From Opitutaceae bacterium (GTDB lineage: Bacteria > Verrucomicrobiota > Verrucomicrobiia > Opitutales > Opitutaceae), in contig JAUSID010000176.1 in NCBI GenBank assembly GCA_030648295.1, forward strand, positions 1 to 32,768: a stretch of DNA of 32,768 bases. The letters run 5' to 3'. Each line of letters opens with the position of its first letter. The first letter of the stretch is position 1. Position numbers and translations under genes: made by a program. Positions 8,025 to 15,776 of this stretch are shown here, piece after piece. Under the pieces are notes generated by a model. That model ran no database searches. It saw nothing but the letters and a program-made list of their open reading frames with translations, and was not told where the DNA came from.

Positions 8025-8139
8025 GTAGGAGCCTGCTTGCAGGCGACTGGGAGCGCGACCGCCCTCGGTCGCATGGTGAGCGTTGCGACCGGGGGCGGTC
8101 GCGCTCCCAACCAAACAATCGCCCGCAAGCGGGCTCCTA
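8025..8139. repeat. Complete nested palindrome, repeat family B
   Basis: A 115-bp near-palindrome. The outer arms begin GTAGGAGCCTGCTTGCAGGC (left) and end GCCCGCAAGCGGGCTCCTAC (right). The inner arms are TGGGAGCGCGACCGCCCTCG and CGGGGGCGGTCGCGCTCCCA. A related half copy is at 22-60, and a diverged relative lies at about 32268-32312. Confidence 0.85.
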
Positions 8140-8247
8140 CAAGAACGAGAAATTCGTCTCACCTTGATCGCAAAGTGGAATAACGACCGGTGCTGGGTCT
8201 TGGGTTCCAAGTTGTACGGGGCATCACGAAAGCGGACCGGATCGTGT

Positions 8248-8267
8248 GGACGGCGCAGAGGCCGTCC
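8248..8267. repeat. Small hairpin GGACGGC/GCCGTCC
   Basis: GGACGGC, loop GCAGAG, GCCGTCC: perfect 7-bp stem, flanked on the right by CTCCAC. Possibly a dispersed element, but only one copy is in the window. Confidence 0.5.
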
Positions 8268-8431
8268 CTCCACGACAGGACAATGGAAATAAAAACATAT
8301 CGCGGCGTGCAGACCGCTTCTCGTTCAGCAATCCGTTGGTTTGGTCCTGCTCCTTTCTCCCTGCTCCCTTCTCCGCGGCGCATGAGACAATCCGAGTGAT
8401 TACTTCGATGCCGCTGCGCCGCTGTGTCTCC

Positions 8432-10906
8432 TCACCACGTCAGCCGGCGAGCAGTACCGTTGCCGGCGCGATCGTAAAGGATGACTTCGACGGAGGTCGC
8501 GTTCGAGACGCGGGCGAAGGGCACGTCGAGTGAGAAGGTTTCTTCCCGCCCATCGCGCACGCCATCCGCCGGTTGCTCGACCGTCTCGCGGACGCCGTTG
8601 TTGAAGACAACCTCGATGCCATCGAGCAGCGAGAGCTGATCGCGACCGCGAACCGTGATAACCACGGAATCTGCGGACCGTCGAGCCGTGGTTTCCAGCG
8701 CCTCGGGCGACGTGTGGTCGATGATCATGTCGTCTGTCTCGAAGGTCTGCGAAAGCCGCTCATCGACCGTTCGCGGCGCCGTTTCGGTGGCGACGAGCCG
8801 GGTGAAGTAGACGCCATCCGGCAGGTGGGCGGTGTCGAACTGGGCAAAGCTGTCCTTCGTCGCGGCGGCGACGTCCGTCCAGTTTGCATCCCCATCGCGG
8901 CGAATCGAGAAAGTGGAGACAAAGTTGTCGCCGTCGGGATCGTTGACGGTCCAGAGCACAACCTGCGCGCCGGGGGCGGGCACGACCTGGCTGCTGAGAA
9001 AAGTGCGGCGCCGGTCGTCCTCGCCGCGAGGCGGCTCGAGCAACCGGTTGAGCGAAACCACGGGTGAAGCCGCCTGTTCGGTGGCAGCGATGAGCCCGAA
9101 CCCGGGCGTGAGCACGCGGAAATCCTGCAATTGCGGGCGGCGGTTTTGCGGCAGCGAGTAGAGCGATGCGCGATCAATCTCGAATCCTGCGGGCAGTGGC
9201 GGATTGGCCGGAGCCGCGGACGCCGTTGCGGTTTGCTTCGAAGGCGCGGCCGCCGGTTGCTTGGACGCAGCGGCCGGCACGGTCGCCGTCGTCTTTGATG
9301 GCGCGGCGGCCGACGCTGCGCCGGTTGCGGTCGCGCTTGCGGCCTTCGTTTTCTTTTTTGAAGGAGGTGGCTGGGTTGGTGCCGCCGGAGTGCCACCCGA
9401 TGGCACCATTGCTGGCGCGCCATCGGCGATCCGCAGCCGGAGTTTGACATAGCGGCCGCGCAACGCGCCCGCGCGCCAGCCGCCGTCCGTCTCAGGCCGC
9501 AACTGGGTCCACGGTCCCCAACCCTCGACCTCATCGCTGCCGTTGCTGGTCCTGACTTCGGGCAGCAGGTACTGTTCGCCGATATCGCGGAGCCGGTTGA
9601 AGCGGAGCGCGCCGAGCAGGGCGGGAGTGCCGAGATCGATCCGGCGCGATTCCGCCTCGCGGACGCCGGTGGCGCCAAAATCGAGCAGCGCAAAACCGGC
9701 CGTGTTGTTGCGCACCACCAGAAACTTCCCGTCATCGTCCGTGATGGGCGCGATGGCGTTCAGTTGCGACGAGATGCTGCCCGCAAATGTGAGCGACAGC
9801 CTGGCTTTGAGATCGTAACCGACGAGTTCGCCCTGTTCTCCTCCGGCGACAATCAAGAGATCACCCCGCCGCAGCACCCGGTAAAACGCCGTGCTCGCGC
9901 GTGCCATGAGGATTTCGGGAAAACCATCGGCGGGAAACCAAACGAGCGAGCTGCGGCCGCCGAAGCGTTCGACCTGCGCCGGCGGCGGAGTTTCATCGCG
10001 GTGCTCGCGAGCCGGCGGACCACCCTTGGTCGACGCCGGGGGCGGTGTGATGCGTGACTCCGCACCGCTGGAGGAAAACACGAGCGTCGCGTAGACGCCG
10101 CCATCGGCTGCCGGAAGGAGGTCCGTGACCTCGGCGTCGCGATTTTCCTGCAGGACGACCGGCGATCCTCCGCCTTTTGGAAACACATACACATTTCCGC
10201 GCGGCGCGGAGCCGGCGGCAATCCGACCGTCCGCGAGGGCTGCAATGCGCCGGACATTCCGATCGCGGATTTCGCCAAACACCGTGATCCCGCGGTCCGC
10301 CAGGATTTTCGCGTCGGTAATCTTGTCGAGGATGAGCCCGACGGTGGCGAATTTGGCGATGTCGATTTTGTAAATCCGGCCCGGATTTCCCGTGGCTGCG
10401 AGCGCAGTGTTTTCGTCCAGGATCAGCAGGTCGAAAATTGAATCAACGGGCAGCAGCGCCCGCGCGACGGGCTTTTCGTCGCGGATCAGATACAGCGCGC
10501 CCTTTGGCGAGGTCCCGGCGAGCAGCGAACCATCGGGAAGTCGCTTCACGGCGAACACCTGAGGATCGTCGAGCTTGGCGTAATCGCGCGCCCTGAACCC
10601 CGGCTTTTTTGCGTCCAAGGTGAGTTCGACGATTCGGCCATCAGGGCCGGTACCGACGAGCCATTTCGCCGGATCCGGCGTGGGCTCGAGCGTCCAAAGC
10701 AGATCGGCCGGGGAGGGGACGTGGAGTTCGATCAGGATCGGGCCGCTCACGAGCCGGCCGTCGGAGCGTGAGGCGAGACCTTTCAGGTTTCGACTTGGGA
10801 CATCGCGAAAGAAATCGATGTCGGTTTTCTTCGAAAGCGGTTCGGCGATGGCCGCCACGGACACGGCCAACGCACCGCCAAGGAGGAGAATATTCCGGCG
10901 AAACAC
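8432..10906 (-). CDS. Large secreted propeller-like protein of unknown function
   Basis: An 824-residue exported protein that I do not recognise as a named family. It has a signal peptide (MFRRNILLLGGALAVSVAAI, cleavage probably after AIA at about 21). Residues about 75-430 contain repeated 'ADGRIAAGSAPRGNVYVF' and 'LPDGSLLAGTSPKGALYLI' type units, which suggest a beta-propeller. Residues about 440-500 (GWGPWTQLRPETDGGWRAG, 'RGRYVKLRLRIADG') look like a beta-sandwich. A linker rich in Ala, Pro, Thr and Lys spans about 505-572. The C-terminal part contains Ig/FnIII-like strands (VVLWTVNDPDGDNFVSTFSI, 'DGVYFTRLVATE', 'ILYDRAGNGTARRLTW'). The family likeness is to sensory or adhesive surface proteins. 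It lies 311 bases downstream of the S55-like gene on the same strand. Confidence 0.8.
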   Translation of the reverse strand: MFRRNILLLGGALAVSVAAIAEPLSKKTDIDFFRDVPSRNLKGLASRSDGRLVSGPILIELHVPSPADLLWTLEPTPDPAKWLVGTGPDGRIVELTLDAKKPGFRARDYAKLDDPQVFAVKRLPDGSLLAGTSPKGALYLIRDEKPVARALLPVDSIFDLLILDENTALAATGNPGRIYKIDIAKFATVGLILDKITDAKILADRGITVFGEIRDRNVRRIAALADGRIAAGSAPRGNVYVFPKGGGSPVVLQENRDAEVTDLLPAADGGVYATLVFSSSGAESRITPPPASTKGGPPAREHRDETPPPAQVERFGGRSSLVWFPADGFPEILMARASTAFYRVLRRGDLLIVAGGEQGELVGYDLKARLSLTFAGSISSQLNAIAPITDDDGKFLVVRNNTAGFALLDFGATGVREAESRRIDLGTPALLGALRFNRLRDIGEQYLLPEVRTSNGSDEVEGWGPWTQLRPETDGGWRAGALRGRYVKLRLRIADGAPAMVPSGGTPAAPTQPPPSKKKTKAASATATGAASAAAPSKTTATVPAAASKQPAAAPSKQTATASAAPANPPLPAGFEIDRASLYSLPQNRRPQLQDFRVLTPGFGLIAATEQAASPVVSLNRLLEPPRGEDDRRRTFLSSQVVPAPGAQVVLWTVNDPDGDNFVSTFSIRRDGDANWTDVAAATKDSFAQFDTAHLPDGVYFTRLVATETAPRTVDERLSQTFETDDMIIDHTSPEALETTARRSADSVVITVRGRDQLSLLDGIEVVFNNGVRETVEQPADGVRDGREETFSLDVPFARVSNATSVEVILYDRAGNGTARRLTW

Positions 10907-11217
10907 AGCGATACACGGAAGCGTACCCGCGCGAAACGCAAGGCGCCGCGCGCGGCGCGCAGAGGAGCGGAGGAGCGGAGGGACGGTGCGTCGGTGGTCG
11001 GTGAAGCGGTGGGCGGTGAATCGGTGATACGTTGAGTTGGTGAAACGGTGTTCGGCGGGCCGGTTTACCGTTTCACAACTTCACTCAGTATCGTAACCCG
11101 ACCATCTGCTCATCCGACCATTCGACGATCTGCTCATCCGAGCCTCTGACCATCTGTCTCGCCCGTCTTCCAAGTCTCCCGAGTCTTCCGCGTCTTCCAA
11201 ATCTTCCCGTCTTCGGT
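10907..11217. other. Gap of degenerate short-period repeats
   Basis: No gene. Four kinds of imperfect short units fill it in order: GGAGGAGCGGAGGGACGG (about 10965-10985), GGTGAAGCGGTGGGCGGTGA-like units (about 10990-11065), 'CATCTGCTCATCCGA' units (about 11103-11158) and GTCTTCCNA-like pyrimidine units (11165-11217). Confidence 0.6.
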
Positions 11218-12996
11218 CTACTCGATCACCTTCAGCGGTCGGCGGACGATCGTGTTCAGCAATTTCCCGTCGAGGACGTGTATTTCCCAGAGCGGGAGCA
11301 GTGCGTCGCGTTTACGGAAACGCGCCTGGTCCGAGGCACGCGCGATGCGCTCGATTGAGCCGGGCGCGTCAGGCGTTGCGACGGTCTGGTCACTGAAAAG
11401 CGCGGTCTTTTCGACCACCGCTATGCACACGCCGTCGGTTGGCCGGTCATCGCGCATCGCGGCGAGGTATGCTTCGAAGCTGCGGAGCTCCGACGCGGAA
11501 ATCACGCGCGGCCGCCCGGTCATCTCGTCAAGCGCGCGGCCCGGGGCGAGGACGACTTCGAGTTGCTTGCCGGCCCACGCCGGGTCGACCGCCAGATCGA
11601 TCACCTGCCGGTTGGCATCGCCCTGCCAGTTGCGCCACGCGAGCGTGACCTGCACGGTTTCGCCTGCACGCGCCGTCGTGCGCGAGAGCTGAAACATGTC
11701 GAGCGTAACCGCGGGATTGTCTTCCAGCGGTTCCACCGCAAAGGCCACGTGGTCCGGGAAAGTCTTGGCGTAGGGATTCTGGAGATTCGCGGCCAGGCCC
11801 TGCACGAACTCGTTCAGCCCCTGGGCAAAACCTTGCGGGCCCGAATAGAGCGTCTGGAACGAAAGTTTCTGCTCCGCCGGGAAACTCACGTTGCTGCTGA
11901 GCCGGAAACCTTTTGCCAGCCCCGCGTCGTTCGAACCGAGAATCGCCTGTGACACGCCGGCGGCGACGAGCAGGGGCGTGAGCTGCTGCTGGCGCGCAAC
12001 CGAAAAACGCAGGGTGCGCGCGGCGCCGTTAGCGCGCTTCACCGTGACCTGCACGTCGGTCATCTTGGGCCCGTCACCCAGCGTGCCGGACACCGCAGAC
12101 AAACGGTCCTGCGTGATGGTCCCGATCACCTGGCCGGTGTTCGCGATCTTCATCGAGCTCATCTGCGACGGCAGAATGGTGACGATCTCCGCGGCGCACA
12201 TCGGCAGTTCCACGTTGCCCAGCGAGAGCATGGGATGACCGAAAGCCGTGATGTCCGCGCCATCGACGCGTGAAACGGTCCCGGTGCCAGCGAGCGTGAT
12301 GTCGCCGGTGGCGAGCGCGACGGCAACGGCGCCGCCAGGTTGCAGCGTCGGGGCTTTTGGCGCTGCCAGTTCCTGGTCCTGCGATTGCAACTTTGCGACC
12401 GCCGGCTGTGCGCCGGCGGAGCCCTGCGTGCTGCCGCCGAGCGCGGTCGTGGCCAGACCCAGGGCCGCGAAGCGGGGAGCAAAAAGATCGGCCACCACGG
12501 GACTCAGCCCGCCGAGCGTGAAGACCGGCTGGAGTGATTTGTACGGCGAGTCCGAAAGCGGAACCGCCGCGAGATTCGCCGGCTGGGCATGCGTGCGATC
12601 GCGAACCTCCGCCAGGTCAGCCGCCGGCGTGAAGCCGGCAAACCGCACCGTCTCGAATCGTTGAATCTGATAACTCAGCGCGCCGGCAAGTTTGCCTTCA
12701 ATATAGAGGGGACTTCCGCTCATGCCCGCGACCGCACCCATGTTCTGCACGCGATCGTCGGTCAGCTGGCAGACGATCAGCGACTTGCCGGGGCCAAGCG
12801 CGTTACGCAGGACGCCCGTGACTTCGACCGCGAAAGGCTCCGGCTCGGTGCCGCGAAAAACGGTCCAGACTTCGCCGTGCTGACCGGGCTTCAGATCATT
12901 GAGCGCAATTATCGGCGCATCAACCGGCTGCTGGGCAAACGCGCTACAGGCGAGCGCGGCGAGGAAGAGTAGGGAACATGGGGTTCGGCGCATCAT
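11218..12996 (-). CDS. Secreted SpoIVB/S55 peptidase-like protein
   Basis: A 592-residue protein from the ATG at 12996 (12993 is also possible). A longer start at 12996+21 would place MLSNVDR ahead of the signal peptide. The leader is MMRRTPCSLLFLAALACSAF with cleavage after AFA. Residue S93 sits in GMSGSPLYIEGKLAGALSY, the serine nucleophile motif of the S55 (SpoIVB) peptidases. H254 sits in ITAFGHPMLSLGNVELP, which resembles the family's 'GHG/GHP' histidine motif. The last third (VTLAWRNWQGDANRQVIDL onwards) is a separate beta-rich region. SpoIVB itself works in sporulation signalling; proteins like this one occur in non-sporulating Acidobacteriota and Verrucomicrobiota and their targets are unknown. 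Whether it is proteolytically active is not shown. It is followed on the same strand by the propeller-like gene. Confidence 0.8.
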   Translation of the reverse strand: MMRRTPCSLLFLAALACSAFAQQPVDAPIIALNDLKPGQHGEVWTVFRGTEPEPFAVEVTGVLRNALGPGKSLIVCQLTDDRVQNMGAVAGMSGSPLYIEGKLAGALSYQIQRFETVRFAGFTPAADLAEVRDRTHAQPANLAAVPLSDSPYKSLQPVFTLGGLSPVVADLFAPRFAALGLATTALGGSTQGSAGAQPAVAKLQSQDQELAAPKAPTLQPGGAVAVALATGDITLAGTGTVSRVDGADITAFGHPMLSLGNVELPMCAAEIVTILPSQMSSMKIANTGQVIGTITQDRLSAVSGTLGDGPKMTDVQVTVKRANGAARTLRFSVARQQQLTPLLVAAGVSQAILGSNDAGLAKGFRLSSNVSFPAEQKLSFQTLYSGPQGFAQGLNEFVQGLAANLQNPYAKTFPDHVAFAVEPLEDNPAVTLDMFQLSRTTARAGETVQVTLAWRNWQGDANRQVIDLAVDPAWAGKQLEVVLAPGRALDEMTGRPRVISASELRSFEAYLAAMRDDRPTDGVCIAVVEKTALFSDQTVATPDAPGSIERIARASDQARFRKRDALLPLWEIHVLDGKLLNTIVRRPLKVIE

Positions 12997-13173
12997 TCTA
13001 TCAACGTTCGAGAGCATCCGAAAATTTGTGGCGTTTGCGAGCCATGATTCGTGTCCAACTGCCGGTCAGGGAGAGACCGGGAAAGATTCGTATTTTCAGT
13101 TGAAAAATTGCGGAGTCGTGGGGGGAGGTGGGGCGAATTTCCTAGGGCGGGCGCGCGGCAACTGACTTGGTTT

Positions 13174-13238
13174 CCCCGGGAGCGCGGGCGTCCCGCCCGC
13201 AATGGACGAATGCGGGCCAGAGGCCCGCGCTCCCAGGG
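13174..13238. repeat. Palindromic repeat family A, compact pair
   Basis: Left arm CCCCGGGAGCGCGGGCGTCC then CGCCCGCA; right arm from 13211, TGCGGGCCAGAGGCCCGCGC then TCCCAGGG. Only about eight bases separate the arms, compared with about 70 in the copy at 5541. Confidence 0.85.
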
Positions 13239-13305
13239 CAGCCGCAGATGGCTCCGTTTTTCGAACGGGAAACAGCCGATGTTCCTGTTCTGAGTTCCCT
13301 CAGGC

Positions 13306-13333
13306 ATCTGCGGCTGGAAGCCGCAGCCACTTC
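13306..13333. repeat. Repeat family C, copy 1
   Basis: ATCTGCGGCTGGAAGCCGCA followed by GCCACTTC; contains the hairpin CTGCGGCT-GGA-AGCCGCAG. The same 28 bases occur in inverted orientation at 24733-24760. Confidence 0.85.
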
Positions 13334-13346
13334 CGGCCACGGTGCT

Positions 13347-15278
13347 CTACTCGGATTTCTTTTTCTTTCCGCCCTTGGCTTTCTTTGGCGCCGACTCGGA
13401 CTCGGCCGACGGCTCCTTGCCGGTGATGTTCGCGATCTGCCGTGGAGGATACGAATTGAACCGCGCATCCGGTGATTTGCCGGTGGGTTTCATGGTCCCG
13501 ACCAGCTGGTGCAACGGCGCCGCCTTCGGGCCGATGGCCTGGATCGCGTTGAGCGTCGCCATCGTGACAAAGACGCCATTGCGATCCGGTGGCGCCAGCT
13601 CGCCGAGCACGGCGAGCGCCGGCTGCAAATCCGACTCCGCGCCGAACCGGGCGAGGGCCTCCGCCGCCGGAATCCGCACGAACGGCGAGCTGTCCTTGAG
13701 CGCGGCTCGCAACGCCGGTTGTCCTGCCGCGACGCCCGCCTGTCCGCGCATCAGGAATCCGATCGCGCCCCAGTAGCGGACCGCGCCGTCGGCATCGGTG
13801 ATCAGGGCGTTCAGCTTCTTCGTCGCGGGATCGTTGATCTGCGATGCCGTTTCGGCCGCGTCCAGGATCCGGTCGAACGGATACTTCGGATCATGCGCCA
13901 TGTCGTACGGCGATTTTCCGGCCGAGCGCGCGTGCATCTCGCCCTCGGGCAGCAGGCAGACATCGCGCACGGCCGCCAGGTGCGCGCGTCCGGCCTTCCG
14001 GAACTTTTCCAGAACCGCGCGGTGCGGCGGCGAACTGGCGAGGTTGTTCACCTCGTCGCGGTCGGCCTGCAAATCGTAGAGCTCCTCCGGCGCTTTCGGC
14101 ACCTGCCAGAAAAGCGACTGCGCCGGGGTCGTTTTCCCGGCGTCGAACCGCTCGCGCCAGATTCGCGTTGTCGGCGTCTCGAACTGGTACGTCACATGCT
14201 GGCCCTGCGAGACCTGCGGGTAATAGTTTCGCAGATACACGTAGCGTCCGTCGGTGACGCTCCGGACGCCGTCCACGCACTCGTCCATCCGGCCGCGGCT
14301 ACCGTAGAGGAAAGGCTGCGGCGCCGATTGAAACGGACCGGCGAAGGCGTGGCCCTGCATCCACGCGGGAGGCTTCACGCCCGCGATGCTCACGAGCGTC
14401 GGCGCGAGATCCACGAAGCTTACCATGCGATCCGACTTCCCGCCGGGCGCGTATTCCTTCGGCGCAAGCTGCCGCCATTTGGGCGGGAAATAGACCACCA
14501 TCGGTACCTGTAATCCCGAGTTCGAGGGCCAGCGTTTGCTGCGCGGCATCCCGCTGCCATGGTCGCCATAATAAAACACGATCGTGTCCTCGGCGAGTCC
14601 CGCGGCTTCGAGCTCCTTCAATCGCGCGCCGGCATCGGCGTCGGCCTCGCTCACCTTGTCGTAATATTGCGCCCAATCCCGCCGGACTTCGGGGATGTCG
14701 GGATGATACGCCGGCACGCGGACCTTGGCCGGATCGGTGATCAACTTGTGCCCACGGGTCCGGATCTGGCTCTCGTGGCTCTTGGTCGAATTGAAAATGG
14801 CGAAGAACGGTTTCCCATTCGGCCGGTTTTTCCAGTGCGCGTTGCCGGAGGACTCGCCCCACGTGCCCTCGGGTTTCTTGAGGTTGTAATCCTCCTTGCT
14901 CATGTTGGTGCAGTAGTAGCCCGCTTCGCGCAGCAGCTGCGGGTACATCTTGGTTCCGGCTGGCATCGGGACCATCGATCGCATGTGGACGCCGCCCGTG
15001 CTGGTGGAATACATGCCGGAGATGATCGTCGTACGGGCGGGCGCACAGACGGGGTTGTTCGACCACGCGTGCTTGAAAAGCATGCCCTTCGCGGCGAGCG
15101 CGTCGACGTTCGGCGTCCGCGCGAGCTTGTCGCCATAGCAGCCCATCTCAATGCCGTGATCCTCGCTCGTGAGCCAGAGGATGTTGGGTTTGTCGGCGGC
15201 GCAGGCGAGGCTGCCGAGGGCGAAACCGGCGCCGATCAGCGAGGCGGCGCGGAGAAGTTTGAGGCGAACGTGTTTCAT
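13347..15278 (-). CDS. Secreted sulfatase with HEAT-like C-terminal region (heparan N-sulfatase-like)
   Basis: A 643-residue S1-type sulfatase that hydrolyses sulfate groups. A signal peptide (about 1-27, ending LACAA) precedes 'KPNILWLTSEDHGIEMGCYG'. The Cys-type active site C78-A-P-A-R82 should be converted to formylglycine. D40 lies in the metal-binding strand, and GMYSTSTGGVHMRS follows, a pattern seen in bacterial proteins annotated as heparan N-sulfatase. After about residue 470 comes a helical region (SSPFVRIPAAEALARFG, 'NGVFVTMATLNAIQAIG') that looks like HEAT-type repeats, which makes the protein longer than ordinary sulfatases. The last dozen residues are Lys-rich (KKAKGGKKKK). It is divergent from the second sulfatase gene across a repeat-filled gap. 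Substrate unknown. Confidence 0.93.
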   Translation of the reverse strand: MKHVRLKLLRAASLIGAGFALGSLACAADKPNILWLTSEDHGIEMGCYGDKLARTPNVDALAAKGMLFKHAWSNNPVCAPARTTIISGMYSTSTGGVHMRSMVPMPAGTKMYPQLLREAGYYCTNMSKEDYNLKKPEGTWGESSGNAHWKNRPNGKPFFAIFNSTKSHESQIRTRGHKLITDPAKVRVPAYHPDIPEVRRDWAQYYDKVSEADADAGARLKELEAAGLAEDTIVFYYGDHGSGMPRSKRWPSNSGLQVPMVVYFPPKWRQLAPKEYAPGGKSDRMVSFVDLAPTLVSIAGVKPPAWMQGHAFAGPFQSAPQPFLYGSRGRMDECVDGVRSVTDGRYVYLRNYYPQVSQGQHVTYQFETPTTRIWRERFDAGKTTPAQSLFWQVPKAPEELYDLQADRDEVNNLASSPPHRAVLEKFRKAGRAHLAAVRDVCLLPEGEMHARSAGKSPYDMAHDPKYPFDRILDAAETASQINDPATKKLNALITDADGAVRYWGAIGFLMRGQAGVAAGQPALRAALKDSSPFVRIPAAEALARFGAESDLQPALAVLGELAPPDRNGVFVTMATLNAIQAIGPKAAPLHQLVGTMKPTGKSPDARFNSYPPRQIANITGKEPSAESESAPKKAKGGKKKKSE

Positions 15279-15397
15279 CGAGTGAGCAGGCGGTGCGGCC
15301 GGGTTGAACAGTACGAGCGGTCCCGCAGGGGGACGTCAGCTCGAACAATGGCGCAGCGGTGATTTCCAATGCAAGCGTGCGAATGCAGTCGGCTTTC

Positions 15398-15423
15398 GTA
15401 GCAGCCGAGGTGACGAGGCTGGA
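15398..15423. repeat. Repeat family D, left half
   Basis: GTAGCAGCCGAGGTGACGAG then GCTGG; identical over at least 23 bases to the left arm at 15591. The 12 bases upstream (CAGTCGGCTTTC) are also shared with that copy. Confidence 0.85.
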
Positions 15424-15446
15424 GTTTTTGGGTTCCCGATCGGTAA

Positions 15447-15525
15447 TGGAGCCGCGGCGCCCCTGCCGCCGTGGATGTGAGCACAAGGTTCTGCCGTCTG
15501 ACGCGGCGAGGGCGCCGCGTCTCCA
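15447..15525. repeat. Palindromic repeat family F, complete
   Basis: Left arm TGGAGCCGCGGCGCCCCTGC (15447-15466, continuing CGCC) and right arm GCGGCGAGGGCGCCGCGTCT then CCA (15503-15525) are imperfect inverted copies. Half copies occur at 21175-21200 and about 24714-24732. Confidence 0.75.
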
Positions 15526-15590
15526 GTGAATGATCGTTATTCGCACGCCACTGCGTATCGGAACCATTCAGTCGAACACAGTCGGTTTTC

Positions 15591-15660
15591 GTAGCAGCCG
15601 AGGTGACGAGGCTGAACCTTTCGCGGCAGCGGATGCCAGCCTCCTCACGTCGGCTGCTAC
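15591..15660. repeat. Repeat family D, complete copy
   Basis: Left arm 15591-15615 (GTAGCAGCCGAGGTGACGAG then GCTGA), about 20-base loop, right arm 15635-15660 (GCCAGCCTCCTCACGTCGGC then TGCTAC). This uninterrupted copy is the reference for reading the interrupted copy at 17246-17460. Confidence 0.9.
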
Positions 15661-15776
15661 GGATGCTGGCCATACTCCGCGCAAACTCGCGTGGACGCTT
15701 GCGTGACGCAGCAGAAGAGCGCTGAAATCACCGGCAGGATGCTTGTGCTGCTTTCGCCTCCGATTCTGTTCGAACC

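Larger units (their letters stand above)
7836..8431. other. 596-bp gene-free region with two palindromic elements
   Basis: No gene is supported. It contains the complete family B palindrome (8025-8139), a small hairpin (8248-8267), and a pyrimidine-rich stretch around 8346-8373 (CCTGCTCCTTTCTCCCTGCT then CCCTTCTC). That stretch recurs nearly identically at 22314-22340, just upstream of the DUF4091-like gene. Confidence 0.6.
12997..13346. other. Gap with repeat families A and C
   Basis: No gene between the S55-like gene and the first sulfatase gene. The sequence from 13170 onward is made almost entirely of repeat copies (13174-13238 and 13306-13333). Both neighbours are on the minus strand, so the S55-like promoter should lie near 13000-13150. 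Confidence 0.6.
15279..15776. other. Divergent sulfatase intergenic region made of repeats
   Basis: 498 bases between two divergent sulfatase genes. No gene. It holds a half copy and a complete copy of family D and a complete family F hairpin. Promoters for both sulfatase genes must lie here, but none is clear by eye. Confidence 0.65.

Noticed and set aside
8025-8139. CRISPR array or part of one
   Set aside because: The structure is one nested palindrome, not regularly spaced direct repeats with unique spacers, and there are no cas genes in the window.
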